This document shows positions 1 to 7,903 of a stretch of DNA of 28,004 nt, one piece after another. The DNA is from JANRKF01 sp964518725. GTDB lineage: Bacteria; Pseudomonadota; Alphaproteobacteria; Rickettsiales; SXRF01. A program made the translations under genes and the position numbers. Positions within the stretch are counted from its first letter, which is position 1, and each line of letters opens with the position of its first letter. Location: NCBI GenBank assembly GCA_964518725.1, contig CAZFKP010000025.1, forward strand, positions 1 through 28,004, given 5' to 3'. The notes below the pieces were generated by a model. The model was not told the origin of the DNA. It saw only the letters and a program-made list of their open reading frames with translations, and searched no databases.

Positions 1-1212
1 TGGATTGGCCAGGGCGTGGCGCATCTCGTCGCGTAATTCCTGAAACAGGGCGTGCAATTCCTGCTGCTGCTGTGCGAGCCTTGCCCGTTCTTCGGTTGCC
101 TCCCCATATTTTTTATTGAGCGCATGAAACAACCCGTCGACTACAAGCTCTGCATGCTCCATCGCTTCCATATCCCCATCACGTATCACCGGCATCCTAT
201 CGCTATGTACCAATTTCGAGAGCGTCATCCTTAAATTACCCGCCAGTGTCATGAAATTATGGACTCCATGGGTGGCAATCGAATCATCGCTTGTTTCCTG
301 GGCAAATAATGCTTGCTTGAAATCCTCGCAACCCACTACCCGGTGTCTCAGGATTTTTTCCATGGTCTCACGTGGCGAACGTCGCCCATTAAGGATCGGG
401 CTGGCATGCTCAAGTTCGCGCTCTCTTTTTGCCTCGACCACAAACATATCGGAGGCGATGTACCATTCCTGCTTCTTCGCATCGTAAAGGGAGGGGGCTT
501 TTTTAAGCGCCTCCACCATGTGCGCGACAACTCTCTCTTTTTGCTCGCTTGCAATCTGCATGTGGGGACCAAGAAAATCGATCAGCCATGCTTCCATGCC
601 CTGCGGCAGGCGATGGCGGTTATTCTGGATCACGGAAATACCGTCCGTGCTGAAATGCGCTTCCTCCAGCACATGCTCAAGATATTCAATGCTCGTATAG
701 CGAATCGGGATTTGCACCAGCGCCTCAAGCCGCGTGGCACCAGTCACCTCCTGCATGGCATTCACGAACGCCTTTTCAATTTCGGGGTGAAGCTGCGACG
801 GGAAACTCAGGACAATCCGCCCCCTGCCCGTTAGAACCGTGTTCATGCCACCGATCGCATGTGAAAAATCCCAGTCGCTTTTCAGCCATTGCAGGGCAAG
901 GTTGGAAAATACAACGTTGAACTTATGCGGAAAATGCTTTTCACCAATATCGGCGGCATTAACCTCCATCACCGTAAGGCCGCGCCCGCGCGCCTCGGCA
1001 ATCAAACTGCTATCAATATCAACGCCGATAACATTGGGCTTGGCTTCATGATCGGCGATCATTTTGGTCACGCGCCCATCGCCGCAGCCGACATCGAGAA
1101 TGTGCATATCTGGCCTTAGTTTGAGCAAATCGATCATACGTGTTTCGAGCGCCGTTTTTTCTCCGGCAGACTCCCGATAACCATCGCCAATAATATCAAC
1201 TTCACCCGCCAT
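1..1212 (-). CDS. SAM-dependent class I methyltransferase with C-terminal coiled coil (partial, runs off left edge)
   Basis: The frame is open from an ATG at 1212 down to base 1 with no stop, so at least 404 residues are encoded and the C-terminus lies outside the window. Motif I of class I methyltransferases is clear near residues 38-48 (ILDVGCGDGRV), followed by an acidic strand end (GVDID, about 63-67) that would hold the SAM ribose. SNLALQWL near residues 104-111 resembles the motif IV region of the BioC/trans-aconitate methyltransferase group. After about residue 250 the sequence no longer looks like a methyltransferase. The last visible 35 residues are Gln/Glu/Arg-rich and probably form a coiled coil. 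The substrate is unknown. No good Shine-Dalgarno is seen. The start is chosen because motif I falls at the normal distance from it. It is co-directional with the next gene, 88 bases upstream. Confidence 0.85.
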   Translation of the reverse strand, partial: MAGEVDIIGDGYRESAGEKTALETRMIDLLKLRPDMHILDVGCGDGRVTKMIADHEAKPNVIGVDIDSSLIAEARGRGLTVMEVNAADIGEKHFPHKFNVVFSNLALQWLKSDWDFSHAIGGMNTVLTGRGRIVLSFPSQLHPEIEKAFVNAMQEVTGATRLEALVQIPIRYTSIEYLEHVLEEAHFSTDGISVIQNNRHRLPQGMEAWLIDFLGPHMQIASEQKERVVAHMVEALKKAPSLYDAKKQEWYIASDMFVVEAKRERELEHASPILNGRRSPRETMEKILRHRVVGCEDFKQALFAQETSDDSIATHGVHNFMTLAGNLRMTLSKLVHSDRMPVIRDGDMEAMEHAELVVDGLFHALNKKYGEATEERARLAQQQQELHALFQELRDEMRHALANP

Positions 1213-1300
1213 AACACCCGACCAGAAATTTAATTAACTATTATTAACTGGCGGCGAGGCAACATGCAAGCCCGCAAAAATCTTCCAGGGCTCGCGCTTT

Positions 1301-2290
1301 CTAAGCTAGCACTATCGGGCTTTTTCTGCCTTCTGTATGGTTGCGAGGGCTAATTGCATGGAGGTTATTACCTACAAAATCCAGCATCGCCAGCTGCGCT
1401 TGTGGCGAATAGCACAGCACCGTAGTCTGTTGGCGCCGCCCCCCTGCTGGAATTTCTTCGGGGCTCTTTACATACGTAAACGCCATACTCTTTCCGCCCA
1501 GCGAACGGTGCTTGTCATGAAGATCCATCAATTGCTCGCCGTTCAACATTAGGTTACGAAACACCATCCCCATCACTGGCGGCTTGCCCTGTTCCGGCTC
1601 TTCAAACGATGGGTGGATAGTCATCCTATCCTCAACGGCGACATGTCGATTACGCGCATGCAACTGTGGCAATATTTCCACCATTTTTGATAAAATACGG
1701 CTATTCTCAGGAGATTGCAGTTGGCTGCTGATACGCGCAAGTTTTTCACACTCAAGCTCCATGATGAATGGATCCCCGGACGTAATGAGTCTGATACCAA
1801 GCCCATCGGGCTGCGTAAGAAATTCCAAATGACGTTTGTGTGCTAACTGATGTTCGGCGCCTCGATGTGCATGAAACGGTTCCGCAAGATTTCTATAGGC
1901 TCCAGCAGTCTCATCCTGCAATCCACTGCTGTGTCGCCTAGAACGCAACGGATAATGACTAGCTGGTTGGGATTCGTCGCCCTGTATTTCAACGTCAACC
2001 GGCCAATGGGTTCCGACACGCAGCGCGCTCTGCATCAGGTCAGAAGCGAGGCCGCTGAGCGGCCCCTGGAAATTAACATTAAAACGCAAGATGGGGTTAG
2101 GTTGATTTTTCGAGCCCTCACGTATTGTCTTCGAAGTGATGGTAAAATCCGGTTTAAGCCCAGAGCAATCAGGCATAGTGCTTACAGATTGCTGCAATGC
2201 CTCTGTAATGTTTGCAGCAGCGCTAAAAAGAGCCTGTTCGTAGAGCCGCTGTATGTGGTGGGCGTCTTTTTTCATGCTCCATTCTATCAT
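1301..2290 (-). CDS. Hypothetical protein, 329 residues, family not recognised
   Basis: Complete frame of 329 residues. I do not recognise the family. There is no signal peptide or membrane segment, and the protein looks soluble. It is rich in His, Gln and Arg through the middle. The last third (from about residue 225) has a more ordered pattern (GMVFRNLMLNGEQL, then GGKSMAFTYV), suggesting a small folded domain. The first ATG at 2290 is preceded by AGGGGGTG four bases upstream, a plausible ribosome binding site. A second ATG six codons later has a GGAG too close to be useful. It is divergent from parE with 124 bases between start codons, and its 3' end lies 88 bases before the methyltransferase start, so the two minus-strand genes could be co-transcribed. 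Confidence 0.65.
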   Translation of the reverse strand: MIEWSMKKDAHHIQRLYEQALFSAAANITEALQQSVSTMPDCSGLKPDFTITSKTIREGSKNQPNPILRFNVNFQGPLSGLASDLMQSALRVGTHWPVDVEIQGDESQPASHYPLRSRRHSSGLQDETAGAYRNLAEPFHAHRGAEHQLAHKRHLEFLTQPDGLGIRLITSGDPFIMELECEKLARISSQLQSPENSRILSKMVEILPQLHARNRHVAVEDRMTIHPSFEEPEQGKPPVMGMVFRNLMLNGEQLMDLHDKHRSLGGKSMAFTYVKSPEEIPAGGRRQQTTVLCYSPQAQLAMLDFVGNNLHAISPRNHTEGRKSPIVLA

Positions 2291-2414
2291 GGAGCACCCC
2301 CTCTATTTTATGAAGAATTTGTGACACTTAAAAGACGCCACATCCGGTGCCCTACCTGATTATTTGTGCAAAACCCCCTTGAAATCTGGGCGTTTCCTGC
2401 TACATGCTCCTGCC

Positions 2415-4397
2415 ATGGCCGATTTGTTTACCAATAAGAATAGTTCAAAAACCACCTCCTATACCGCCGAGGATATCGAGGTATTGGAGGGGCTGGAGCC
2501 GGTACGTCGCCGCCCCGGCATGTATATTGGCGGCACGGACGAAACCGCCATGCACCATTTGGTGAACGAGGTGTTTGACAACGCGATGGACGAAGCCGTG
2601 GCCGGGTTTGCCAGCCGTATTGAATTCGAGGTAAAACCCGATAATGTCATCGTCATCCGCGATAATGGCCGAGGCATCCCCATCGACCCGCACCCAAAAT
2701 TCCCAAAAAAATCGGCGCTCGAAGTCATCCTCACCATGCTGCATTCCGGCGGCAAATTCGGCGGCAAGGTGTATGACACGTCGGGCGGGTTGCACGGCGT
2801 CGGCATTTCCGTGGTGAACGCGCTTTCGGATTATCTGGAAGTGGAAGTGGTGCGCGACAGGCAGGTGTATCGCCAGTCTTTCAGCCGCGGCGAGCCCACC
2901 AGCAAACTCAGCAAAATGGGGGAAGACCCGCGCGGCAAAGGCACGACCGTCGCCTTCCGCCCCGACACGCAGATTTTCGGCAAAAACAAGTTCAAGCCCG
3001 AAAAGCTCTATAAGTTCGCCCGCTCGAAAGCTTATTTGTTCAAAGGCGTCGAGATACGCTGGAAGTGTGATCCTTCGCTCATTCCCGAAGAAAGCGATAC
3101 CCCGCGTGAGGCCACCATCCATTTCCCGGACGGGCTCAAGGATTTCCTCGCGCAGCACATGGAAGGCCGCGCCACCATCACCAGCGAGCCGTTCTGCGGT
3201 GAGGCCGATCTACCGAACAAAATGGGGCGCATCGAATGGGCAGTGGAATGGCCCCACGACGAGGAAGCCTACGTCTCCACCTATTGCAACACCATCCACA
3301 CCCCCGAAGGCGGCACCCACGAATCAGGCCTGAGAAGCGCCATCACCAAAGGCATCAAGGCTTACGGCGAACTCACCAACAACAAGAAAATCGCTAGCGC
3401 CCAGGGCGAAGACATGCTGGGCGGCGCAGCCATCATCCTGTCGCTGTTTATGCGCGAACCGCAATTCCAGGGGCAAACCAAAAACAAATTGGTGAATGTC
3501 GAAGCGGCGAAGCTGGTTGAAAACGCCATGCGCGATCATTTCGACCATTACCTTACCGGCCACCCCGACAATGCCGGAAAGCTCATCAATCATATCATCC
3601 TCCGCATGGAAGAGCGCCTGCGCCGCAAAGCCGATAAAGACGTGAGCCGCAAGGCAGTGACAACCAAGCTGCGCCTGCCCGGCAAGCTCGCCGATTGCTC
3701 GCGCTCTACCAACATCGGCACGGAACTGTTCATCGTCGAAGGCGATTCGGCGGGCGGCTCCGCCAAACAGGCGCGCCTGCGCGAAACGCAAGCGGTGCTC
3801 CCCTTGCGCGGAAAAATCCTGAACGTGGCCAGCGCCACGCTCGACAAAATCAAAGCCAACCAGGAACTCGCGGATTTGAAACTGGCGCTCGGCTGCGGCA
3901 CCGGCAGCCATTACAGTGACGACAGTTTGCGTTACGAACGCATCATCATCATGACCGATGCCGACGTCGATGGCGCGCATATCGCCTCGCTGCTCATGAC
4001 GTTTTTCTATCAGGAAATGCCGGGGCTGATCGCTGGCGGCCACTTATTCCTCGCCCGCCCGCCATTGTTCCGCATCACCATCTCAAACGTGACCTACTAC
4101 GCGCAGGACGAAAAAGAAAAAGATGCCATCATCACCCAACACGCTAAATCAAACAGCAAGATTGAAATCGGACGCTTCAAGGGTCTGGGTGAAATGACCC
4201 CGGCGCAGCTCAAGGAAACGACGATGAACCCCGAGTCGCGCATTTTATTGCAGGTGATGATCGACGACGACGAAAAAGAACTGGTCGCCAAACGCGTGGA
4301 CGAGCTGATGGGTCGCAAACCCGAACACCGCTTCACCTTCATTCAGGAGCAGACGCAGCTGCGCGGCAAACATATCATTGAAGAATTGGATGTTTAA
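2415..4397 (+). CDS. parE: DNA topoisomerase IV subunit B
   Basis: ParE is the ATPase subunit of topoisomerase IV, which with ParC decatenates daughter chromosomes. The 660-residue protein has the GHKL ATPase domain first: EVFDNAMDEA (Bergerat N box), DNGRGIP, and the GGLHGVG loop. The transducer domain follows, then the TOPRIM domain with EGDSAGGSAKQ and the metal-binding TDADVDGAH. It is ParE rather than GyrB because the TOPRIM region reads LGCGTGSHY and HIASLLMTFFYQEMP, both ParE signatures, and because the length is near 630-690. The ATG at 2415 (MADLF) is chosen over an upstream TTG at 2364, which would add 17 unlikely residues. No strong Shine-Dalgarno is visible for either. Its TAA stop overlaps the stop of the convergent gene. 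Confidence 0.95.
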   Translation: MADLFTNKNSSKTTSYTAEDIEVLEGLEPVRRRPGMYIGGTDETAMHHLVNEVFDNAMDEAVAGFASRIEFEVKPDNVIVIRDNGRGIPIDPHPKFPKKSALEVILTMLHSGGKFGGKVYDTSGGLHGVGISVVNALSDYLEVEVVRDRQVYRQSFSRGEPTSKLSKMGEDPRGKGTTVAFRPDTQIFGKNKFKPEKLYKFARSKAYLFKGVEIRWKCDPSLIPEESDTPREATIHFPDGLKDFLAQHMEGRATITSEPFCGEADLPNKMGRIEWAVEWPHDEEAYVSTYCNTIHTPEGGTHESGLRSAITKGIKAYGELTNNKKIASAQGEDMLGGAAIILSLFMREPQFQGQTKNKLVNVEAAKLVENAMRDHFDHYLTGHPDNAGKLINHIILRMEERLRRKADKDVSRKAVTTKLRLPGKLADCSRSTNIGTELFIVEGDSAGGSAKQARLRETQAVLPLRGKILNVASATLDKIKANQELADLKLALGCGTGSHYSDDSLRYERIIIMTDADVDGAHIASLLMTFFYQEMPGLIAGGHLFLARPPLFRITISNVTYYAQDEKEKDAIITQHAKSNSKIEIGRFKGLGEMTPAQLKETTMNPESRILLQVMIDDDEKELVAKRVDELMGRKPEHRFTFIQEQTQLRGKHIIEELDV

Positions 4398-5098
4398 AGG
4401 CTATTTCCGTGAGAATATTCACGAGTGGTATTAGGCAACTTTAATAAATCAGAATATGTAGGCGGCTTGACGGTAGGCGCTGGAAGATGATGCCTTGTAT
4501 AATATCCGCCAGAAAAATCCGGAGCAAATGGCCCTAACGCGCTCCACTGGTTAACCCAACCTTGCGATTCTGGTAATGCTTGGTCACGAGCACACAAATT
4601 AAGGTGCTCCAGATACTGAGAACAACCTGCTGATGGCCTGAAATAATACTCCTGAAAGTCAGGAGGGTTTTCATTTTCACGCAAGGGATAATTATCAACT
4701 ACATGCCTGCACCCACCGTGGCTCTTTATTAGCAACGCAAGCTCCTTCGACACACCAATAAAGAAATCTTCTTTAAAATCAGGAAAGACCTGTTGAATCG
4801 TGGGATCTACCAGCACCACACCCGCATCACTGGTTGCAACAGCGAGAAAACGGTGTGTGCTGCGAGACGCCCCTCCCTTCAAACTATATCCTGTGTTTAA
4901 TTCTAAATAGTCAACATTCTTTTGGTAATACCCATAACTGATCACATTACAATAATCTGTGCAGCCTCCGTATGCCGGGGGATCTTTTGTATGGTCAGCT
5001 TTTGGATCATTCCGCCGCTTATCCCATAACTGCCGTGTAAGTGCACGTAGTTCTTCAAGAGTTACAGGCTGCGGCTCATAGTTAATTTGCAAATGCAT
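4394..5098 (-). CDS. Hypothetical protein with possible transglutaminase-like Cys-His-Asp triad
   Basis: Complete frame of 234 residues with no recognised close family. A possible catalytic triad is visible: Cys46 (YGGCTDYC, with Cys50 nearby), His82 (STHRFLAV) and Asp98 in VVLVDPT. The spacing (36 then 16 residues) and the hydrophobic-VDPT ending resemble the papain-like transglutaminase core and arylamine acetyltransferases. This is a pattern match by eye, not a demonstrated homology. There is no signal peptide. Base composition is visibly less GC-rich than parE, so recent acquisition is possible. It is convergent with parE, sharing a TTAA with the parE stop. It lies downstream of the 48-residue gene but behind that gene's terminator, so it needs its own promoter in 5099-5197. 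No clear ribosome binding site is seen before the ATG at 5098. Confidence 0.65.
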   Translation of the reverse strand: MHLQINYEPQPVTLEELRALTRQLWDKRRNDPKADHTKDPPAYGGCTDYCNVISYGYYQKNVDYLELNTGYSLKGGASRSTHRFLAVATSDAGVVLVDPTIQQVFPDFKEDFFIGVSKELALLIKSHGGCRHVVDNYPLRENENPPDFQEYYFRPSAGCSQYLEHLNLCARDQALPESQGWVNQWSALGPFAPDFSGGYYTRHHLPAPTVKPPTYSDLLKLPNTTREYSHGNSL

Positions 5099-5197
5099 CG
5101 TACAATCCCAAACATAATGACCGGTCTGATTTTACACGCAAATAATTAATAAAAAATACCGCCTGATTAGCTGGATGTGTAATGTACCGCAATAAAA

Positions 5198-5242
5198 AAC
5201 CCACGCTTTTGTTGTTCCCGATTAGGGGCAAAAGCGTGGGTT
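5198..5242 (-). terminator. Rho-independent terminator of the 48-residue membrane protein gene
   Basis: A perfect 14-base inverted repeat (5198-5211 with 5229-5242) encloses a 17-base loop. Read on the minus strand it ends in a run of T (TTTTTTATT across 5200-5191), the layout of an intrinsic terminator. It begins 35 bases past the stop of the gene at 5277-5423 and isolates it from the next minus-strand gene. Confidence 0.85.
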
Positions 5243-5276
5243 GAATTTCGTCAATCATTTGGTGTATTTCTCTGGA

Positions 5277-5423
5277 TCATGCGGCTTTTTTCATTTCCTT
5301 TGCTTCTTCCTTCTTCGGCTTCCTATATCCGAAGAAATCATTCCAGGCGTTTAAAAACAGGCCTGAAATGAGCAACGCCACCATCACCCAGATGTACACC
5401 CAAGGCTCTTCGAGAAATTCCAT
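5277..5423 (-). CDS. Small single-pass membrane protein, 48 residues
   Basis: Unrecognised 48-residue protein. One hydrophobic segment spans about residues 8-27 (VYIWVMVALLISGLFLNAW), followed by a strongly basic/acidic tail (RKPKKEEAKEMKKAA), so the tail is likely cytoplasmic. The start at 5423 is chosen because AAGGAG sits eight bases upstream. The longer frame from 5465 would add 14 residues and has no ribosome binding site. The gene stands alone, has its own intrinsic terminator at 5198-5242, and has a TTAA-N7-TTAA motif about 185 bases upstream. This suggests a short monocistronic transcript. Function is unknown. Confidence 0.7.
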   Translation of the reverse strand: MEFLEEPWVYIWVMVALLISGLFLNAWNDFFGYRKPKKEEAKEMKKAA

Positions 5424-5607
5424 TTCTCTCGCTCCTTCTAACCCATTCAATCCATGAACGGGCACCTTCGATACGCAGCAACGATGTGTCGCCGCGTTAT
5501 CCCTTTTTTCACTGTACTTTCAAGCACAGCGTTTGTTTTGATCCATCAAAACAAAAAGGTATTCACTGCGGATTATAGCAGAGCCGCTCCCTTCGGGCAA
5601 ATTGAAA

Positions 5608-5622
5608 TTAACCGGTCATTAA
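5608..5622. promoter_or_regulatory. Perfect CtrA-type motif TTAA-N7-TTAA
   Basis: TTAA at 5608-5611, seven bases, then TTAA at 5619-5622 continuing as TTAACCAT, an exact match to the alphaproteobacterial CtrA full site. It overlaps the stop codon of the gmhB-like gene and lies upstream of the 48-residue membrane protein gene, both on the minus strand. It is a motif match only. The distance to the next start codon is long for a CtrA-activated promoter, so an untranslated leader of roughly 150 bases would be implied. Confidence 0.4.
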
Positions 5623-6071
5623 CCATATTGCCACTTGTAAAGCAGCAGGTTAGTCATCCCCGCTGCCTGCCCCGCCGCCAAGTCAGTCTCCTTGTCGCCG
5701 ATCAGCCGGGAAGTGGCAAGGTCGATATTCCAGTCCTTCGCAGCCTGCACAATCATGCCCGGTTTTGGCTTGCGGCACGCGCATCCGGCGTCCGGCAGAT
5801 GCGGACAAAAATAATATGCCGTGATCGGGCAACCTTCGCGCTCAAATTCTCCAAGCATCCACCCCATCAGCGCATGAAATTGCTCTTCCGTGTAAAGTCC
5901 ACGCCCAATACCGGATTGATTCGTGATGATGATTATCTTTTCGCCCGCCGCATGCGCCGCACGACACAGATCAAATATCCCCGGCATGAAACGAATCTGC
6001 TCCGGCAAATACGCATAGCCGACATCGTCATTGATGACTCCATCACGGTCAAGGAATAATGCTTTGTTCAT
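5619..6071 (-). CDS. gmhB: HAD-family D-glycero-D-manno-heptose 1,7-bisphosphate 7-phosphatase
   Basis: GmhB removes the 7-phosphate of heptose bisphosphate on the ADP-heptose pathway for LPS core. The protein opens with the HAD motif FLDRDGVIN (nucleophile Asp8, Asp10), then has motif II in ITNQSGIGRG, the zinc-binding Cys cluster CPH...CACRKPKPGM, and motif III/IV around GDKETDLAAG. The zinc cluster is shared by GmhB and the HisB N-terminal phosphatase, so histidinol-phosphatase is an alternative. No histidine genes are near, and LPS genes occur elsewhere in the window. At 150 residues it is a little shorter than typical GmhB (about 180). The start MNKALFLDRDG at 6071 is chosen over an ATG at 6098 because it places the catalytic motif normally. 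Neither has a strong ribosome binding site. Confidence 0.85.
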   Translation of the reverse strand: MNKALFLDRDGVINDDVGYAYLPEQIRFMPGIFDLCRAAHAAGEKIIIITNQSGIGRGLYTEEQFHALMGWMLGEFEREGCPITAYYFCPHLPDAGCACRKPKPGMIVQAAKDWNIDLATSRLIGDKETDLAAGQAAGMTNLLLYKWQYG

Positions 6072-6159
6072 TGTCGCGCCACGATATGGTGCTTGCATGC
6101 CACCACGTTGTTGTTAGAATTTGTCATAATCCCGAACCCGCATTTTCACAACGCCAAAC

Positions 6160-7545
6160 ATGTCACACACCCATTTCCTCACCGAAAAAAGCAAACAACC
6201 CGCCACCCCGATCACGCTGGTCACCGCAAAGGATTATAGCGTCTGGCTGAAAAAACAACCGGCAGCGGTGCGCGCATGGCTTGCGGCAACAGAGTTTAAG
6301 GCGCAGGCCGGAAGCGTTGCCATCATTCCGGCAGCAGACGGCAACATCGCCCACGTGCTCGCCTGCGTCGAGGATCCGCTTACCCTGTGGAACATCGCCC
6401 ACCTTCCCGGCGCACTACCAAAAGGCTCATATAAGATTGATAACAAACTCTCACCGAATCACGCAACCGACCTTGCGCTCGGCTGGGCGCTCGCCACCTA
6501 TCAATTCAAGAAATACACCGCGTCGAAAAAGACATTTGCAACGCTGGTCGTGCCTGCCGGCACCAATCTTGATTATGTCAAGTCCTGTGCTGATGCTATT
6601 TTCTGGGCACGTGATATGATCAACACGCCGGCAGGCGACATGCACCCGGAAGCACTGGCCGAGGAAGCCGTCGCCTTCGCACAAAGCGCTGGCGGCAAAG
6701 TGCGTGTCATCAAAGGCGAACAACTGCTGAAACAAAATTACCCGATGATCTATACTGTCGGCAAAGCCGCCACGGTTCCGCCGCACCTGGTCGACATCCA
6801 CTTCCCCAAAAAAGGCGCGCCAAAAATCACGCTGGTCGGCAAGGGCGTGTGTTTCGATTCCGGCGGGTTGGATATTAAAACCTCCGGTGGCATGAAGCTG
6901 ATGAAAAAAGATATGGGCGGCGCAGCGAACGTGCTGGCGCTTGCTAAAATGATCGTCGATAGCAAGCTGCCGGTTGAGCTGCGCGTGTTGCTGCCGATTG
7001 TCGAAAATGCCATCGCCGGCAACGCCATGCGCCCGCTCGATATCGTGCCGACCCGCAAAGGCATCACCGTGGAAATCGGTAATACCGATGCGGAAGGCCG
7101 GCTGATCCTCTGTGACGCCCTCACCGAAGCCGACAGCGCAAAGCCTGACCTCATCATCGACTGTGCGACACTCACGGGTGCTGCACGCGTTGCACTCGGC
7201 ACCGATATCCCTGCCTTCTTCACCCGCGACGATACACTTGCCGCATCGCTTGCCAAATCGAGCGCCACCACGTCTGATCCGTTATGGCGCCTGCCGCTAT
7301 GGGACGGATACCGCAGCCAGCTCGACACGCCGAATGCCGATTTGTCCAACGATCCCGATAGCAGTTACGGGGGCGCAATAACTGCGGCCTTGTATTTAAG
7401 TGAGTTTGTGAGTAGAACCACCCCCTGGGTACATATTGACATGATGGCATGGAACCTCAAAACCCGCCCCGGCAGACCGATTGGCGGAGAAGTGATGGGA
7501 ATACGCGCCGTCTATAGCATGATAAAGGATCGTTATGGTAAGTGA
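6160..7545 (+). CDS. Leucyl aminopeptidase family protein (peptidase M17)
   Basis: A 461-residue cytosolic aminopeptidase of family M17 that trims N-terminal residues from peptides using two metal ions. The metal ligands can be assigned by pattern: Lys228 and Asp233 in GKGVCFDSGG, Asp251 in KKDMGGAA, and Asp310/Glu312 in the family signature NTDAEGRL (308-315). Catalytic Lys240 is in GGLDIKTS. The N-terminal 200 residues are the variable regulatory domain and are weakly conserved. It could be PepA-like or PepB-like. The length is between the two, so no symbol is given. The ATG at 6160 lacks an obvious Shine-Dalgarno. Its 3' end overlaps the MarR-type gene by 11 bases, implying co-transcription. 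Confidence 0.92.
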   Translation: MSHTHFLTEKSKQPATPITLVTAKDYSVWLKKQPAAVRAWLAATEFKAQAGSVAIIPAADGNIAHVLACVEDPLTLWNIAHLPGALPKGSYKIDNKLSPNHATDLALGWALATYQFKKYTASKKTFATLVVPAGTNLDYVKSCADAIFWARDMINTPAGDMHPEALAEEAVAFAQSAGGKVRVIKGEQLLKQNYPMIYTVGKAATVPPHLVDIHFPKKGAPKITLVGKGVCFDSGGLDIKTSGGMKLMKKDMGGAANVLALAKMIVDSKLPVELRVLLPIVENAIAGNAMRPLDIVPTRKGITVEIGNTDAEGRLILCDALTEADSAKPDLIIDCATLTGAARVALGTDIPAFFTRDDTLAASLAKSSATTSDPLWRLPLWDGYRSQLDTPNADLSNDPDSSYGGAITAALYLSEFVSRTTPWVHIDMMAWNLKTRPGRPIGGEVMGIRAVYSMIKDRYGK

Positions 7546-7903
7546 GAAAGTAGAAAAAATCGGTTCCAACCGCACCATCCGCGCACTGAGCTTTTGGCAC
7601 GGCGTCACTTCCGGTGCGCTGAAAAAAATGCCGGTCGATTTGTCGGCACGCCAAACCGCCGTGCTGCTCAACGTCTATCTGATGCCCGGCGCGCACAGCA
7701 TCAAAAGCATCGCCGATGAGCTGATGATTTCAAAGCCCGCCGTCTGCCGCGCCGTCGACGCGCTAGAAAAAGTAAAGCTGGTAAAACGCATCCGCGACCG
7801 CGGCGACAAGCGCAACGTGCTGCTGCAACGCACCGTCAAAGGCTCGGTGTATCTCAGCGAATTCGCCGATATCATTCTAAGCGCGAGCAAAGAAGCGGCT
7901 TAG
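7535..7903 (+). CDS. MarR-family winged-helix transcriptional regulator
   Basis: A 122-residue DNA-binding protein. The winged helix runs from about residue 35 to 105: helix-turn-helix IKSIADELMISKPAVCRAVDALEK, then the basic wing KRIRDRGDKRNVLLQRT, with the D-x-R-D-K-R pattern typical of MarR. The dimerisation helices are short, so this is a minimal member. AAGGA lies five bases before the ATG at 7535 inside the aminopeptidase gene, so the 11-base overlap suggests translational coupling. Its target is unknown. The effector and any role in controlling the aminopeptidase are open. Its TAG stop overlaps the stop of the convergent pilin-like gene. Confidence 0.85.
   Translation: MVSEKVEKIGSNRTIRALSFWHGVTSGALKKMPVDLSARQTAVLLNVYLMPGAHSIKSIADELMISKPAVCRAVDALEKVKLVKRIRDRGDKRNVLLQRTVKGSVYLSEFADIILSASKEAA

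Noticed and set aside
1230..1247. Cluster of TTAA motifs upstream of the methyltransferase gene
   Set aside because: Spacings between TTAA copies are 0, 6 or 10 bases, not the 7 needed for a CtrA full site. Probably just an AT-rich promoter region.
2445..4043. Long minus-strand open frames opposite parE (2445-3158 and 3324-4043)
   Set aside because: They lie antisense to a certain gene, in a frame kept open by GC-rich codon bias, and the translations have no family resemblance.
7535..7903. OhrR regulator of the ohr gene
   Set aside because: It belongs to the MarR group but is 18 kb from ohr, and I see no OhrR-specific reactive Cys near the N-terminus.
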